Both the position numbers and the translations under genes were made by a program. From Stenotrophomonas sp. 364 (GTDB taxonomy: Bacteria > Pseudomonadota > Gammaproteobacteria > Xanthomonadales > Xanthomonadaceae), in the NCBI RefSeq assembly GCF_009832905.1, contig NZ_CP047135.1, forward strand, positions 3,698,001 through 3,762,000: a DNA stretch of 64,000 bases, given 5' to 3'. A model generated the notes under the pieces. The model worked only from the letters and a program-made list of their open reading frames with translations. It ran no database searches and was not told where the DNA came from. This document shows, one piece after another, positions 29,753 through 41,058 of the stretch. Within the stretch, counting starts at the first letter, position 1, and every line of letters starts with the position of its first letter.

Positions 29753-29821
29753 ACGTATGTCCTGCAAGATCTTGAGTAGAAAGGCCGAGGTCGCAAGCAA
29801 GCGCCTCGTCGAGCCGCCAAA

Positions 29822-29851
29822 TTATAGCAACGGGACAATTTGCGAGACAAC
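29822..29851 (-). promoter_or_regulatory. Sigma-70 promoter of the atp operon
   Basis: On the minus strand, TTGTCT (29851-29846) and a perfect TATAAT (29827-29822) are separated by 18 bp. Transcription would start near 29815, about 60 nt before the chosen atpI start. Confidence 0.85.
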
Positions 29852-29993
29852 CGCCCCCTGTTCATCCCGGATGGCCGCAAGTTGCTGCATCGCCACAGAT
29901 TTTGCGTTCCACCTGCGGTCCAATCCCGGCCTGACTGGCTCTGCGCCTGTCGCGACGCACCAATTGAACTTTCGTCGCAGGGTCCGGTCTGAT

Positions 29994-30087
29994 CCATCGA
30001 CCTGCACATTTCGATCCTCGTCGACGCCCTTGTGGCAGGTCTGGCACCCCAAAGTGGCCCCGAACTCTCTCCGGGGCCACTTTTTTT
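29994..30087 (+). ncRNA. Candidate small RNA upstream of the beta-barrel gene
   Basis: A plus-strand segment with no convincing ORF ends in an excellent intrinsic terminator (30053-30087). A possible promoter precedes it: TTGAAC at 29964-29969, 18 bp, then TCTGAT at 29988-29993 (a weak -10). No plus-strand gene upstream needs this terminator, because the nearest upstream gene, atpI, reads the other way. An RNA of about 85-95 nt is inferred; neither identity nor target is known. Confidence 0.45.
30053..30087 (+). terminator. Strong rho-independent terminator
   Basis: AGTGGCCCC (30053-30061) pairs with GGGGCCACT (30073-30081) across an 11-nt loop, followed by an unbroken T7 run (30081-30087). 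It lies upstream of the gene at 30296 and reads in the same direction. Confidence 0.9.
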
Positions 30088-30210
30088 CCGGCGCTTTCGC
30101 GACCGCAGGCGCCGGTGGGGCCCAACGGCGGCCTCCTGAACGCGCTCCGGGGCGCGTTGCGGCCATCCCTGTGACCGACGGCACGGCCCGGTGCATGAAC
30201 GGTACACACT

Positions 30211-30242
30211 GCGTCCACCATACGTTCACGAATGGTGGACGC
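30211..30242. promoter_or_regulatory. 11-bp inverted repeat upstream of the beta-barrel gene
   Basis: GCGTCCACCAT (30211-30221) and ATGGTGGACGC (30232-30242) form a perfect inverted repeat with a 10-nt spacer, about 54 bp before the start codon at 30296. Its spacing suits a dimeric repressor or activator site, or a 5' mRNA hairpin. Confidence 0.6.
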
Positions 30243-30254
30243 GACGCTGGGCAG

Positions 30255-30279
30255 AGTGATTCCACATCAATGAATCACT
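30255..30279. promoter_or_regulatory. 8-bp inverted repeat just before the ribosome binding site
   Basis: AGTGATTC (30255-30262) and GAATCACT (30272-30279) flank a 9-nt loop. The repeat ends 2 nt before AAGGA (30282-30286), so a hairpin here could affect translation of the gene at 30296. Confidence 0.55.
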
Positions 30280-30295
30280 GCAAGGACACACACCG

Positions 30296-31114
30296 ATGCG
30301 CCTGATGCTCCCCCTGCTCGCCCTGCCGCTGGCCATGGCGGCACTGACCCACGCCAATACCGCCAGCGCCGCTGAAGGTGACGATCGCTTCGCCCTGCGC
30401 CTGGGCGCGATGAACATCGATTCGGACAACACGATCCGCGGCAACACCACCGTTGCCGGCCAGGACGTGGGCTTCTCCGAGGATCTCAAGCTGGGTGGCA
30501 AGGAGTGGGAGCCGCGCATCGACGGCATGTTCCGCATCAGCGACCGCCAGCGCCTGCTGTTCAACTACTTCAAGTACGACAAGGACCGCCGCGAGACGCT
30601 GGGCCAGGACATCTCCTACGGTGGCGTGACCGTACCGGCCGACAGCTTCGTCAAGGGCGAGTTGAAGTACCAGGTGGCCAGCCTGGTGTACGACTACTCC
30701 GTAGTGGACACCGATACGTTCGACCTCGGCCTGCAGCTGGGTGCCGAGTACGCCAAGGTGAGCACCAAGGCCTATGCCGACGTGGGTGACCTGTACCAGG
30801 GCCGCTTCCTCGACGAGAAGGCCGACGGTGTGGCCCCGGTCGTGGGCGCGCGCATGAGCTTCACGCCGTCGGAAAAGTGGCTGATCACGCTGCAGGGCCA
30901 GTACCTCAACACCAGCTGGGGCAATTTCGACGACTACAAGGGCGACCTGACCCGCGCCAATGCAATCGTGGATTACCGCCTGACCCAGAACTTCGGCGTG
31001 TTCGCCGGCTACGACTGGTTCAAGCTGGACGTGGACCAGAAGGGCAGCGACGGCACCATCGGCCTGAAGCAGGAATTCAAGGGCCCGGTGGCCGGTATCA
31101 GCGTCACCTTCTAA
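30296..31114 (+). CDS. Outer-membrane beta-barrel protein, unknown role
   Basis: A 272-residue secreted protein with a signal peptide (about 1-25, cut after ASA) and a body of alternating amphipathic strands ending in VTF with terminal Phe, as expected for BAM-inserted barrels. Strands such as FALRLGAMNID, LLFNYFKYDKD, ASLVYDYSVV and WLITLQGQYLN suggest a small 8-10 strand barrel. The family was not identified. It is monocistronic, with two inverted repeats before it and an intrinsic terminator after it, implying individual regulation. Confidence 0.8.
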   Translation: MRLMLPLLALPLAMAALTHANTASAAEGDDRFALRLGAMNIDSDNTIRGNTTVAGQDVGFSEDLKLGGKEWEPRIDGMFRISDRQRLLFNYFKYDKDRRETLGQDISYGGVTVPADSFVKGELKYQVASLVYDYSVVDTDTFDLGLQLGAEYAKVSTKAYADVGDLYQGRFLDEKADGVAPVVGARMSFTPSEKWLITLQGQYLNTSWGNFDDYKGDLTRANAIVDYRLTQNFGVFAGYDWFKLDVDQKGSDGTIGLKQEFKGPVAGISVTF

Positions 31115-31138
31115 GCAACCGCAGCACCTCTCTCCGAG

Positions 31139-31172
31139 CGCGGCAACAGGGCAACCTGTTGTCGCGTTTTTT
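31139..31172 (+). terminator. Rho-independent terminator of the beta-barrel gene
   Basis: CGCGGCAACAGG-GCAA-CCTGTTGTCGCG (12-bp stem with one G-T pair) followed by T6, 24 bp after the stop codon. Confidence 0.93.
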
Positions 31173-31312
31173 GTTTGTGTCGACGTCAGCAGGCAACGGC
31201 GGGGCGCGTCGAGCGCTGGGGGACATTTGCAGAAAGGCCTGTCGGTCACGAAGGGGCCCATCCGGTCGCGACCAAAGCAGGCAAAGACACAACACCGCCC
31301 CGCACCACGTAG

Positions 31313-31346
31313 CAACAAAAAAACCCCGGCGTCTGCCGGGGTTTTT
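31313..31346 (-). terminator. Rho-independent terminator of lpdA (bidirectional in form)
   Basis: CCCCGGC-GTCT-GCCGGGG with A7 on one side and T5 on the other. On the minus strand it ends in T7 and lies about 33 bp after the lpdA stop; it could also catch plus-strand read-through. Confidence 0.9.
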
Positions 31347-31378
31347 GTTGAACCGGTGTCGCGACCAACGGTCGTGAT

Positions 31379-33193
31379 TTACCGCTTCTTGGGCATGTAC
31401 AGATCGGTGATGGTGCCGTCGTAGATCTCCGCGGCCATCGCCACCGATTCGCTCAGCGTCGGGTGCGCGTGGATGGTGTGACCGATGTCCTCGGCCTCCG
31501 CGCCCATCTCGATCGCCAGCCCGATCTCGGCCAGCAGATCGCCGGCGTGCACGCCCACGATCGCGCCACCGATGATGCGGTGCGTCTCCTCGTCGAAGAT
31601 CAGCTTGGTGAAGCCCTCGGTACGACCGATACCGATCGCACGGCCACTGGCCGCCCACGGGAACTTCGCCACGCCCACATTCAGACCCTTGGCCTTCGCC
31701 TCGGTCTCGGTCACGCCCACCCAGGCGATTTCCGGGTTCGTATAGGCCACCGACGGAATCACCCGCGCCACCCACTCCTTCTTCTCGCCCGAGGCCACTT
31801 CCGCAGCCAGCTTGCCTTCGTGCGTCGCCTTGTGGGCCAGCATCGGGTTACCCACGATGTCGCCGATGGCGAAGATGTGCGGCACGTTCGTGCGCATCTG
31901 GCGGTCCACCGGAATGAAGCCACGCTCGGTCACCTGCACGCCGGCCTTCTCGGCACCAATCTTCTTGCCGTTCGGCGAACGGCCCACGGCCACCAGCACG
32001 CGGTCGAACGTGCCTTGCGCCAGCGCAGGCGTCTCGCCCTCGGCGGCAGCCTCGAAGGTCACCGTGATGCCCTTGGCATCGGCGCTCACGCCCGACGCCT
32101 TGGTCTTCAGGTGGACCTCGACGCCCTGCTTCTTCAGACGGTCGGCCAGCGGCTTCACCAGGTCCTTGTCGGCGCCCGGCATCAGCTGGTCCATGAACTC
32201 CACCACCGTGACCTTGCTGCCGAGGGCCGCATACACCGTCGCCATTTCCAGGCCGATGATGCCGCCGCCCACCACCAGCAGCGAACCCGGCACGTCGGCC
32301 AGCTCGAGTGCATCGGTGGAATCCATCACGCGCTTGTCGTCCCACGGGAAGTTCGGCAGCTTCACCGCCTGCGAACCGGCGGCGATGATGCACTGCTCGA
32401 AACGCAGCAGCTGGGTCTTGCCGTCGTCGCCGACGATCTCCAGCTCGTTGGCCGACACGAACGTGGCCAGGCCCTGCACCGTGCGCACCTTGCGCTGCTT
32501 GGCCATGCCGGCCAGGCCCTTGGTCAGCTGGGTGACCACCTTTTCCTTGTAGCCGCGCAGCTTGTCCAGGGTGATCGTGGGCGCGCCGAACTCGACGCCG
32601 AAATCACCGGCGTGGGCCACTTCATCGATCACCGCGGCAGCATGCAGCAGCGCCTTGGACGGAATGCAGCCCACGTTGAGGCAGACGCCGCCGAGGCTGG
32701 CGTACCGCTCGATCAACACCGTGTCCACGCCCAGGTCGGCCGAGCGGAACGCGGCGGTGTAACCGCCGGGGCCAGCGCCCAGCACCACCATCTTGCATTC
32801 GATGTCGGCCGGCTTGCCCGACGACAGCGCCGGCTGCGGCGCGGCCGGTTCGGCCGGGGCGCGGTGCGATGGGGTCACCGGCGGCTTGCTGGCCGGCGCG
32901 GCTTCTGCCTTGGGTGCGTCGGCCTTGGCCGGCGCAGCCGGTGCGGCAGCCTCGCCTTCGGCTTCAAGCAACAGCACCACATCGCCTTCGGACAGGTTGT
33001 CGCCGAGCTTGACCTTGATTTCCTTGACCACGCCGGCGGCCGACGACGGCACTTCCAGCGTTGCCTTGTCCGACTCCAGCGTGACCAGCCCCTGGTCCTT
33101 CTTCACCGTTTCGCCCACGGCAACCAGCAGTTCGATCACCGGCACACCGCTGTAATCGCCGATGTCGGGAACCTTGATTTCAATTGCGGCCAT
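31379..33193 (-). CDS. lpdA: Dihydrolipoyl dehydrogenase (E3) with its own lipoyl domain
   Basis: Re-oxidises dihydrolipoamide with NAD+ in the pyruvate dehydrogenase complex. This 604-residue form is longer than classic E3 (about 475) because of an N-terminal lipoyl domain (1-80; lipoyl lysine K43 in ESDKATLEV) and a Pro/Ala-rich linker (about 80-128). The flavoprotein part follows: FAD loop VLGAGPGGYTAAF, redox disulfide C171-C176 (GGVCLNVGCIPSK), and NAD loop VVGGGIIGLEMATVYAALG. The start at 33193 is fixed by the lipoyl domain; a frame extended to 33358 is not supported. It lies downstream of aceF and a small periplasmic gene on the same strand. Confidence 0.96.
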   Translation of the reverse strand: MAAIEIKVPDIGDYSGVPVIELLVAVGETVKKDQGLVTLESDKATLEVPSSAAGVVKEIKVKLGDNLSEGDVVLLLEAEGEAAAPAAPAKADAPKAEAAPASKPPVTPSHRAPAEPAAPQPALSSGKPADIECKMVVLGAGPGGYTAAFRSADLGVDTVLIERYASLGGVCLNVGCIPSKALLHAAAVIDEVAHAGDFGVEFGAPTITLDKLRGYKEKVVTQLTKGLAGMAKQRKVRTVQGLATFVSANELEIVGDDGKTQLLRFEQCIIAAGSQAVKLPNFPWDDKRVMDSTDALELADVPGSLLVVGGGIIGLEMATVYAALGSKVTVVEFMDQLMPGADKDLVKPLADRLKKQGVEVHLKTKASGVSADAKGITVTFEAAAEGETPALAQGTFDRVLVAVGRSPNGKKIGAEKAGVQVTERGFIPVDRQMRTNVPHIFAIGDIVGNPMLAHKATHEGKLAAEVASGEKKEWVARVIPSVAYTNPEIAWVGVTETEAKAKGLNVGVAKFPWAASGRAIGIGRTEGFTKLIFDEETHRIIGGAIVGVHAGDLLAEIGLAIEMGAEAEDIGHTIHAHPTLSESVAMAAEIYDGTITDLYMPKKR

Positions 33194-33210
33194 TGTTGTT
33201 CTCCTGGTAC

Positions 33211-33867
33211 TCAGCCGGCGGTGCCGGCGAGCAATTGCTGCAGTTCGTCGAGCGACTCGTCCAGATCTTTCCAGCGACGGTCGAGCTTCTTTTCCTTGGT
33301 GTCGCTGGCTTCGATCAGCAGCGCCACCTGTTTCATCATCAGCTTGCCGGTACCGCATTCCGGGCGCGGGCCGCTGAAACGCTGCCCGTCCACCTGGAAG
33401 GACAGCACCTCGCCCTCCAGCACCGCGGCCTTGCGGTCGGCCGGCACCGCCGCGTCCAGCGCGGCCTGCCAGCTGCGCACCAGGCGCTGTGCCAGCGCGG
33501 CCGGGATGCTGACCTGGTACTGGTCAGGCTCCTGGTCCACGCGCAGTTCAAGACCGCCCTGGCGGGCGCTGTTGTTCCAGCTGTAGACCCGCTTGTCGGC
33601 GCGGCTGTAACGGAGCGTCCATTCCTGTTCCTGGGTGCCCCGCAGCAAGGCCACGCCGGTTTCGACCCCGCTCTTGGGCAGGGTTACCAGCGACAGCGCC
33701 GGCTGTGCCTTGCCTTCGAACAGGGTTTCCACGGCCTGGCCGTAGTTGCCCACCGCCGGCGGCCAGCCGCGGCCGAGGCCGGAGCTGCAGTCCGCCGCGA
33801 GCGCCTGCGCCGCCGGCACCATGCCCAGCACCAACGCCACGTAGAGCCGGGCTCTGCCCGGCTTCAT
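33211..33867 (-). CDS. Periplasmic protein between aceF and lpdA; N-terminus built from a REP element
   Basis: A 218-residue predicted periplasmic protein: basic start, hydrophobic segment (about 9-24, LYVALVLGMVPAAQALAA) and a mature domain with few cysteines. The mature part is alpha/beta and ends in a helical, charged tail (KEKKLDRRWKDLDESLDELQQLL). No family was recognised. Codons 2-9 (KPGRARLY) are encoded by a REP palindrome with its CTAC tag (33841-33863), so the repeat appears to have become coding sequence. The ATG at 33867 is the only good start before the signal peptide. Same strand as the PDH genes, 35 bp after aceF, but a metabolic link is unlikely given its location. Confidence 0.75.
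   Translation of the reverse strand: MKPGRARLYVALVLGMVPAAQALAADCSSGLGRGWPPAVGNYGQAVETLFEGKAQPALSLVTLPKSGVETGVALLRGTQEQEWTLRYSRADKRVYSWNNSARQGGLELRVDQEPDQYQVSIPAALAQRLVRSWQAALDAAVPADRKAAVLEGEVLSFQVDGQRFSGPRPECGTGKLMMKQVALLIEASDTKEKKLDRRWKDLDESLDELQQLLAGTAG
33841..33863 (+). repeat. SMAG/REP element inside a coding sequence
   Basis: GTAG (33841-33844) followed by AGCCGGGC-TCT-GCCCGGCT (33845-33863). Same palindrome core as the 36-bp repeats at 19334. It lies in the first codons of the periplasmic protein gene on the minus strand. Confidence 0.9.
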
Positions 33868-33902
33868 GGCCGCCCTGCCCGGCTGCAACGCCAGGCCTTG
33901 CC

Positions 33903-35306
33903 TCACAGCAGCACGCGCCGCATGTCGGCCAGCACCTGCGACAGGTACGTGGTGAAGCGGGCGGCCAGCGCACCGTCGATGACGCGGTGGTCGTAGCTCA
34001 GCGACAGCGGCAGCATCAGCTTCGGGGCGAATTCCTTGCCGTTCCAGACCGGCTGGATCGACGACTTGGACACGCCCAGGATGGCCACTTCCGGTGCATT
34101 GACGATGGGGGTGAACGCGGTGCCACCGATCCCGCCCAGCGAGCTGATCGAGAAGCAGCCACCGCTCATGTCGGCCGGGCCCAGCTTGCCGTCGCGCGCC
34201 TTCTTGGCCAGTTCGCCCGATTCCTGCGCGATCTGCACCACGCCCTTCTTGTCGACATCGCGGATCACCGGCACGACCAGGCCGCTCGGCGTATCGGCGG
34301 CGAAACCGATGTTGAAGTACTTCTTCAGGGTCAGGTTCTCGCCGCTGGCATCCAGCGAGGCGTTGAACTCGGGGAACTTCTTCAGCGCCGCGGCGCTGGC
34401 CTTGACCAGGAAGGCGAGCATGGTCAGCTTGATGCCGGCCTTCTCGTTTTCCTTGTTCAGGGCCACGCGCAGGGCTTCCAGTTCGGTGATGTCGGCCTGC
34501 TCGAACTGGGTGACGTGCGGAATCATGGCCCAGTTGCGGGCCAGGTTGGCGCCGGAGATCTTCTTGATCCGCGACAGCGGCTGCACCTCGACCTCGCCGA
34601 ACTTGCTGAAGTCCACCTTCGGCCACGGCAGCAGGTTCAGGCCACCACCGGCAGCCACGGTGCCACCGCCGGCAGCGACGCCGCCGGTCAGCGCGGACTT
34701 GACGAACTTCTGCACGTCACCCTTGGTGATGCGGCCACCCTTCTCGGTGCCGCTCAGCTGGTTCAGGTCCACGCCCAGTTCGCGGGCGAACACGCGCACC
34801 GCCGGGGAGGCATACGGCACCTTCTGCGGCAGCACGCTGTCGGCGTTGAACTGCACCGGCGGGCTGCTCGGCGCACCGGCCGACGGGGCCGCAGCGGCCG
34901 GGGCCGGCTGGGTCGGCTTGGCGGCGGCCTGCTCGATCTCGCGGGCGGCCAGCTTGTCCGGCTGCGCCGGGGCGGCGACCGGCTCGACCTTGGTCGCGGT
35001 TTCGGCGGCTTCGGTCTTGGCGGCGGCAGCCGGGGCAGCGGCGGCGGCCGGCTTGGCCTCGCCGTCGGCCACTTCGATCAGCGCCACCACCTTGCCCTCG
35101 GACAGGTTGTCGCCGATCTTGACCTTGATCTCCTTGACCACGCCCGCCACCGAGGACGGCACTTCCATCGTGGCCTTGTCCGATTCCAGCGTGACCAGGC
35201 CCTGGTCCTTCTTGACGGTGTCACCAACGGCGACCAGCACCTCGATTACCGGGATATCGCTGTAGTCACCGATATCGGGGACAAGTGCTTCCTTGATTTC
35301 GGCCAT
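33903..35306 (-). CDS. aceF: Pyruvate dehydrogenase E2 (dihydrolipoyl acetyltransferase)
   Basis: A 467-residue E2 core protein that transfers acetyl groups from lipoyl-lysine to CoA. It has a single N-terminal lipoyl domain (1-80; K44 in ESDKATMEV), an Ala/Pro-rich linker (about 80-165), a peripheral-subunit-binding domain (YASPAVRVFARELGVDLNQLSGTEKGGRITKGDV) and the catalytic domain ending SLSYDHRVIDGALAARF with the active-site His. The start at 35306 follows from the lipoyl domain. A good sigma-70 promoter lies 38-65 bp upstream. aceE (E1) is not in the window; lpdA is two genes downstream. Confidence 0.97.
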   Translation of the reverse strand: MAEIKEALVPDIGDYSDIPVIEVLVAVGDTVKKDQGLVTLESDKATMEVPSSVAGVVKEIKVKIGDNLSEGKVVALIEVADGEAKPAAAAAPAAAAKTEAAETATKVEPVAAPAQPDKLAAREIEQAAAKPTQPAPAAAAPSAGAPSSPPVQFNADSVLPQKVPYASPAVRVFARELGVDLNQLSGTEKGGRITKGDVQKFVKSALTGGVAAGGGTVAAGGGLNLLPWPKVDFSKFGEVEVQPLSRIKKISGANLARNWAMIPHVTQFEQADITELEALRVALNKENEKAGIKLTMLAFLVKASAAALKKFPEFNASLDASGENLTLKKYFNIGFAADTPSGLVVPVIRDVDKKGVVQIAQESGELAKKARDGKLGPADMSGGCFSISSLGGIGGTAFTPIVNAPEVAILGVSKSSIQPVWNGKEFAPKLMLPLSLSYDHRVIDGALAARFTTYLSQVLADMRRVLL

Positions 35307-35343
35307 GGGGATAACTCCGGCAATCTGGTGTAGGGAATCGCCT

Positions 35344-35371
35344 ATTGTAGGGCAGGAGGCGGCAGCGCCAA
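35344..35371 (-). promoter_or_regulatory. Sigma-70-like promoter of aceF
   Basis: On the minus strand, TTGGCG (35371-35366), 16 bp, then TACAAT (35349-35344). It predicts a leader of about 30 nt before the aceF ATG at 35306. Confidence 0.65.
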
Positions 35372-35506
35372 CCGGCTGGACGATTTTTTGCTGACCCTGT
35401 CCCGGGACAAGGTGTTGCAGCGGCCTGCCTTGGCGGGCTTGCGCTTGGTACAGCACGAAGCAGGATTTTCCAGTCGGTACCGTATTGTCCGGCCCGGGCC
35501 AGGCGC

Positions 35507-36031
35507 TCACCCCTGCAACGCGTCCGCCAGCGGCTGCCAGGCCACCTGCAGCCGGGGCAGCGACCAGGCCGCATTGGCCGGGCTGGTGGACGGCAGCGAC
35601 CAGACCACCGGCGCGCCCCCGGTGGCCGGCAGTGCCGGTGCGATGCGGGCCATGAAGAGCTGGTAGGCGGTGCCACCGTTGCAGGCGATGGCCCGCAGCC
35701 CGGGTAACCCGGCGATCAGCGCGGGCAACGCATTGGGCACGTCACTGCCGCGCACGATCGACGCATCCAGGCTGCCCTGTCGCTCGCAGCGCCCGATGAC
35801 ATCCCACAGACCCACACCTGCGGCATTCAAGGCGGCGATGCGCGCGGGGTATGCAAGCGTTGCCTCCACGCCGCACAAGTGCTGCATCAACGGCCAGAAC
35901 CGATTGCGCGGATGCGCGTAGTACTGCGCGGCCTGCAGTGACGCCACGCCGGGCATCGAGCCCAGCACCAGCACGCGGCACTGCGGCGATACCTGCGCGG
36001 GAAAGCCGATGCACGTGGTTGCTTCCATCAC
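35507..36031 (-). CDS. DNA-deoxyinosine glycosylase (UDG family 6-like)
   Basis: A 174-residue member of the uracil-DNA glycosylase superfamily. GSMPGVASLQAAQYYAHPRNRFW (about 24-46) is the signature of the hypoxanthine-DNA glycosylase (family 6) branch, and the second motif region is WSLPSTSPANAAW (about 144-156). It removes hypoxanthine produced by adenine deamination; activity on uracil is reported to be weak in the family. Start at 36031 (two adjacent ATGs; 36028 equally possible). Monocistronic, upstream of aceF on the same strand. Confidence 0.88.
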   Translation of the reverse strand: MMEATTCIGFPAQVSPQCRVLVLGSMPGVASLQAAQYYAHPRNRFWPLMQHLCGVEATLAYPARIAALNAAGVGLWDVIGRCERQGSLDASIVRGSDVPNALPALIAGLPGLRAIACNGGTAYQLFMARIAPALPATGGAPVVWSLPSTSPANAAWSLPRLQVAWQPLADALQG

Positions 36032-36222
36032 ATCTCCAACAGGTGCATGAACATCATCGCTGCCCTCATTGCCCGCGAATGCAGGGATTTTCCGCTGTTC
36101 GCTGAACGGAACAAACTAAAATTTAACGCGCGTCGGATTCGATTCATGTTGCGGGGACTACGTTTGCCTCGCCCCGGAAGCAACGGGGTCAAGAACAAAA
36201 AAATACCTGAGGAGATTCCCCC

Positions 36223-36861
36223 ATGCGCTCCATCCGCACCCTGACCCTGGCAACCCTGACTGCACTGGCTTTTGCACCGGCCGCATTCGCGCAGGACACC
36301 ACCACCACTGACGACACCGCCTCGGGCAAGCATTTTGCCGTGGTCGGCGGCGTGTCGCTGCTGCAGCCCAAGAACGATCCCATCGACGGCGTGCGCAAGG
36401 TAGACGGTGGCCCGGCCCCGACGGTCAGCTTCAGCTACTACATCAACGACAACTGGGCCGTGGAACTGTGGGGCGCAGCCGACAAGTTCGACCACCGCGT
36501 ACGCGGCACCAACGGTGCGCGCCTGGGCACCGTTGAGCAGCAGCCGATCGCGCTGAGCGGCCAGTACCACTTCGGCCAGGCCGACAACGTGTTCCGTCCG
36601 TTCGTGGGCGTCGGTTATTACGAGTCCAACTTCAGCAATGAAGACCTGGCCAGCGACGTCGGTCACATCGGGCTGGAAACCGCCAAGGGCGCCATCGGCA
36701 CCGTGGGCGTGGACATGAACATCAACAGCACCTGGTTCGCCCGTGCCGATGCACGCTACATGCATTCGCGCCCGGAACTGACCGTCAACGGTGACAAGAC
36801 CGGCGACAAGGCCAAGCTGGATCCGTGGACCGTGGGCTTCGGTATCGGTGCCCGCTTCTAA
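36223..36861 (+). CDS. ompW: OmpW-family outer membrane protein
   Basis: A 212-residue eight-stranded barrel with a signal peptide (about 1-23, AFAQ). The family signature is visible in VSFSYYINDNWAVELWGAADKFDH and in RPFVGVGYYESNFSNE, ending GFGIGARF with terminal Phe. OmpW forms a narrow hydrophobic channel for small molecules. GAGGAG lies about 10 nt before the ATG. It is followed by an intrinsic terminator. Confidence 0.94.
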   Translation: MRSIRTLTLATLTALAFAPAAFAQDTTTTDDTASGKHFAVVGGVSLLQPKNDPIDGVRKVDGGPAPTVSFSYYINDNWAVELWGAADKFDHRVRGTNGARLGTVEQQPIALSGQYHFGQADNVFRPFVGVGYYESNFSNEDLASDVGHIGLETAKGAIGTVGVDMNINSTWFARADARYMHSRPELTVNGDKTGDKAKLDPWTVGFGIGARF

Positions 36862-36888
36862 GCACGCACCAGCCAACGCGCAGTGACG

Positions 36889-36919
36889 CAACGGGCCCCT
36901 CGCGGGCCCGTTGTTGTTT
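36889..36919 (+). terminator. Rho-independent terminator of ompW
   Basis: CAACGGGCCC-CTCGC-GGGCCCGTTG, a perfect 10-bp stem, followed by TTGTTTC; begins 27 bp after the ompW stop. Confidence 0.85.
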
Positions 36920-36997
36920 CAACCGCACGGGCGCCCTTTCATTCTGTCTTGCCCCGTGCCCGGCAATACTGGCCCGGACGCGAAACGGGGAGCGCGC

Positions 36998-40077
<3,080 letters not shown>

Positions 40078-40135
40078 CGATTGCCGCGCGTTGCGCGGCC
40101 AGTCGCGTATGGCGTGGCTCTACCGGGTGTCGATG

Positions 40136-40160
40136 GTAGGGGCCGACCGTGGGTCGGCCC
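40136..40160 (+). repeat. SMAG palindrome between glpK and metQ-like gene
   Basis: GTAG (40136-40139) then GGGCCGACC-GTG-GGTCGGCCC (40140-40160), a 9-bp perfect stem at the shared 3' ends of two convergent genes. Confidence 0.9.
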
Positions 40161-40169
40161 GCGGTGGGA

Positions 40170-40964
40170 TCAGAAAGCCGGCAGCACCGCGCCCTTGTAC
40201 TTCTCGGCGATGAAGGCCTTCACTTCCGGGCTGGTCAACGCCTTGGCCAGCTGCTGCACGCGCGCGTCGTCTTTGTTGTCCGGGCGGGCCACCAGGAAAT
40301 TCACGTACGGCGAGTCCTTGCTTTCAATCGCCAGCGCGTCCTGGGTCGGGTTGAGCCCGGCATCCAGTGCGTAGTTGGTGTTGATCAGGGCCAGGTCGAC
40401 CTGGTCGAGCACGCGCGGCAGCATGGCCGAATCCAGCTCGCGGAACTTCAGCTGCTTCGGGTTGGCGATGATGTCGCGCTGGGTGGCCAGCGCATTGGTC
40501 GGGTCCTTCAACGTGATCAGCCCGGCCTTGTGCAGCAGGATGAGCGCGCGGCTGTTGTTGCTGGGGTCGTTGGGGATCACCACGTCGGCGCCGGCCGGCA
40601 CTTCGTCCAGCGACTTGAAGCGGCGCGAGTAGGCGCCGAACGGCTCGATGTGCACACCGATGACCTTGACCAGGTCGGTCTTGCGGTCGCGGTTGTAGGC
40701 GTCCAGGTAGGGCTCGGTCTGGAAGTAGTTGACGTCCACCTGCTTCTGCACCAGCTGGTCGTTGGGCTGCACGTAGTCGTTGAACACGCGCACGTCCAGG
40801 TCCAGGCCTTCCTTCTGCAGGATCGGCTTGACCACCGCCAGGATCTCGGCGTGCGGCACGGCCGTGGCGGCCACCACCAGCTTCTTCGAATCGGGTTGGG
40901 ATTTACCGCAGGCGGCCAGGGCCAGCGAGGCGGCGAGGAGCGGGAGCAGCAGGTACTTCTTCAT
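40170..40964 (-). CDS. metQ: MetQ/NlpA-family substrate-binding lipoprotein
   Basis: A 264-residue lipoprotein: signal MKKYLLLPLLAASLALAAC with lipid-anchored C19, then the NlpA domain (VAATAVPHAEILAVVKPILQKEGLDLDVRVFNDYVQPN; VDVNYFQTEPYLDAYN; IPNDPSNNSRALILLHKAGLITLKD). The family captures methionine or its analogues for the MetNI ABC importer. Neither metN nor metI is adjacent: the flanks are glpK and a WYL regulator. The start at 40964 places the lipobox correctly. The substrate is inferred from family only. Confidence 0.93.
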   Translation of the reverse strand: MKKYLLLPLLAASLALAACGKSQPDSKKLVVAATAVPHAEILAVVKPILQKEGLDLDVRVFNDYVQPNDQLVQKQVDVNYFQTEPYLDAYNRDRKTDLVKVIGVHIEPFGAYSRRFKSLDEVPAGADVVIPNDPSNNSRALILLHKAGLITLKDPTNALATQRDIIANPKQLKFRELDSAMLPRVLDQVDLALINTNYALDAGLNPTQDALAIESKDSPYVNFLVARPDNKDDARVQQLAKALTSPEVKAFIAEKYKGAVLPAF

Positions 40965-41058
40965 GGGGGGTATCCGGGCAGCGATAGCGCCCAACCTTAC
41001 CGCACACCCCGGCCGTGCGGTATCGGTGGCATATGACCGGCGGGCATGAGCCCGGCGG

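Noticed and set aside
33868-34626. Extension of the small periplasmic protein frame upstream into aceF
   Set aside because: The extension runs through the E2 catalytic domain in another frame; the signal peptide and ATG at 33867 define the real gene.
40081-40169. Rho-independent terminator at the glpK 3' end
   Set aside because: The hairpin present is a SMAG palindrome without a following T-tract on either strand; recorded as a repeat instead.
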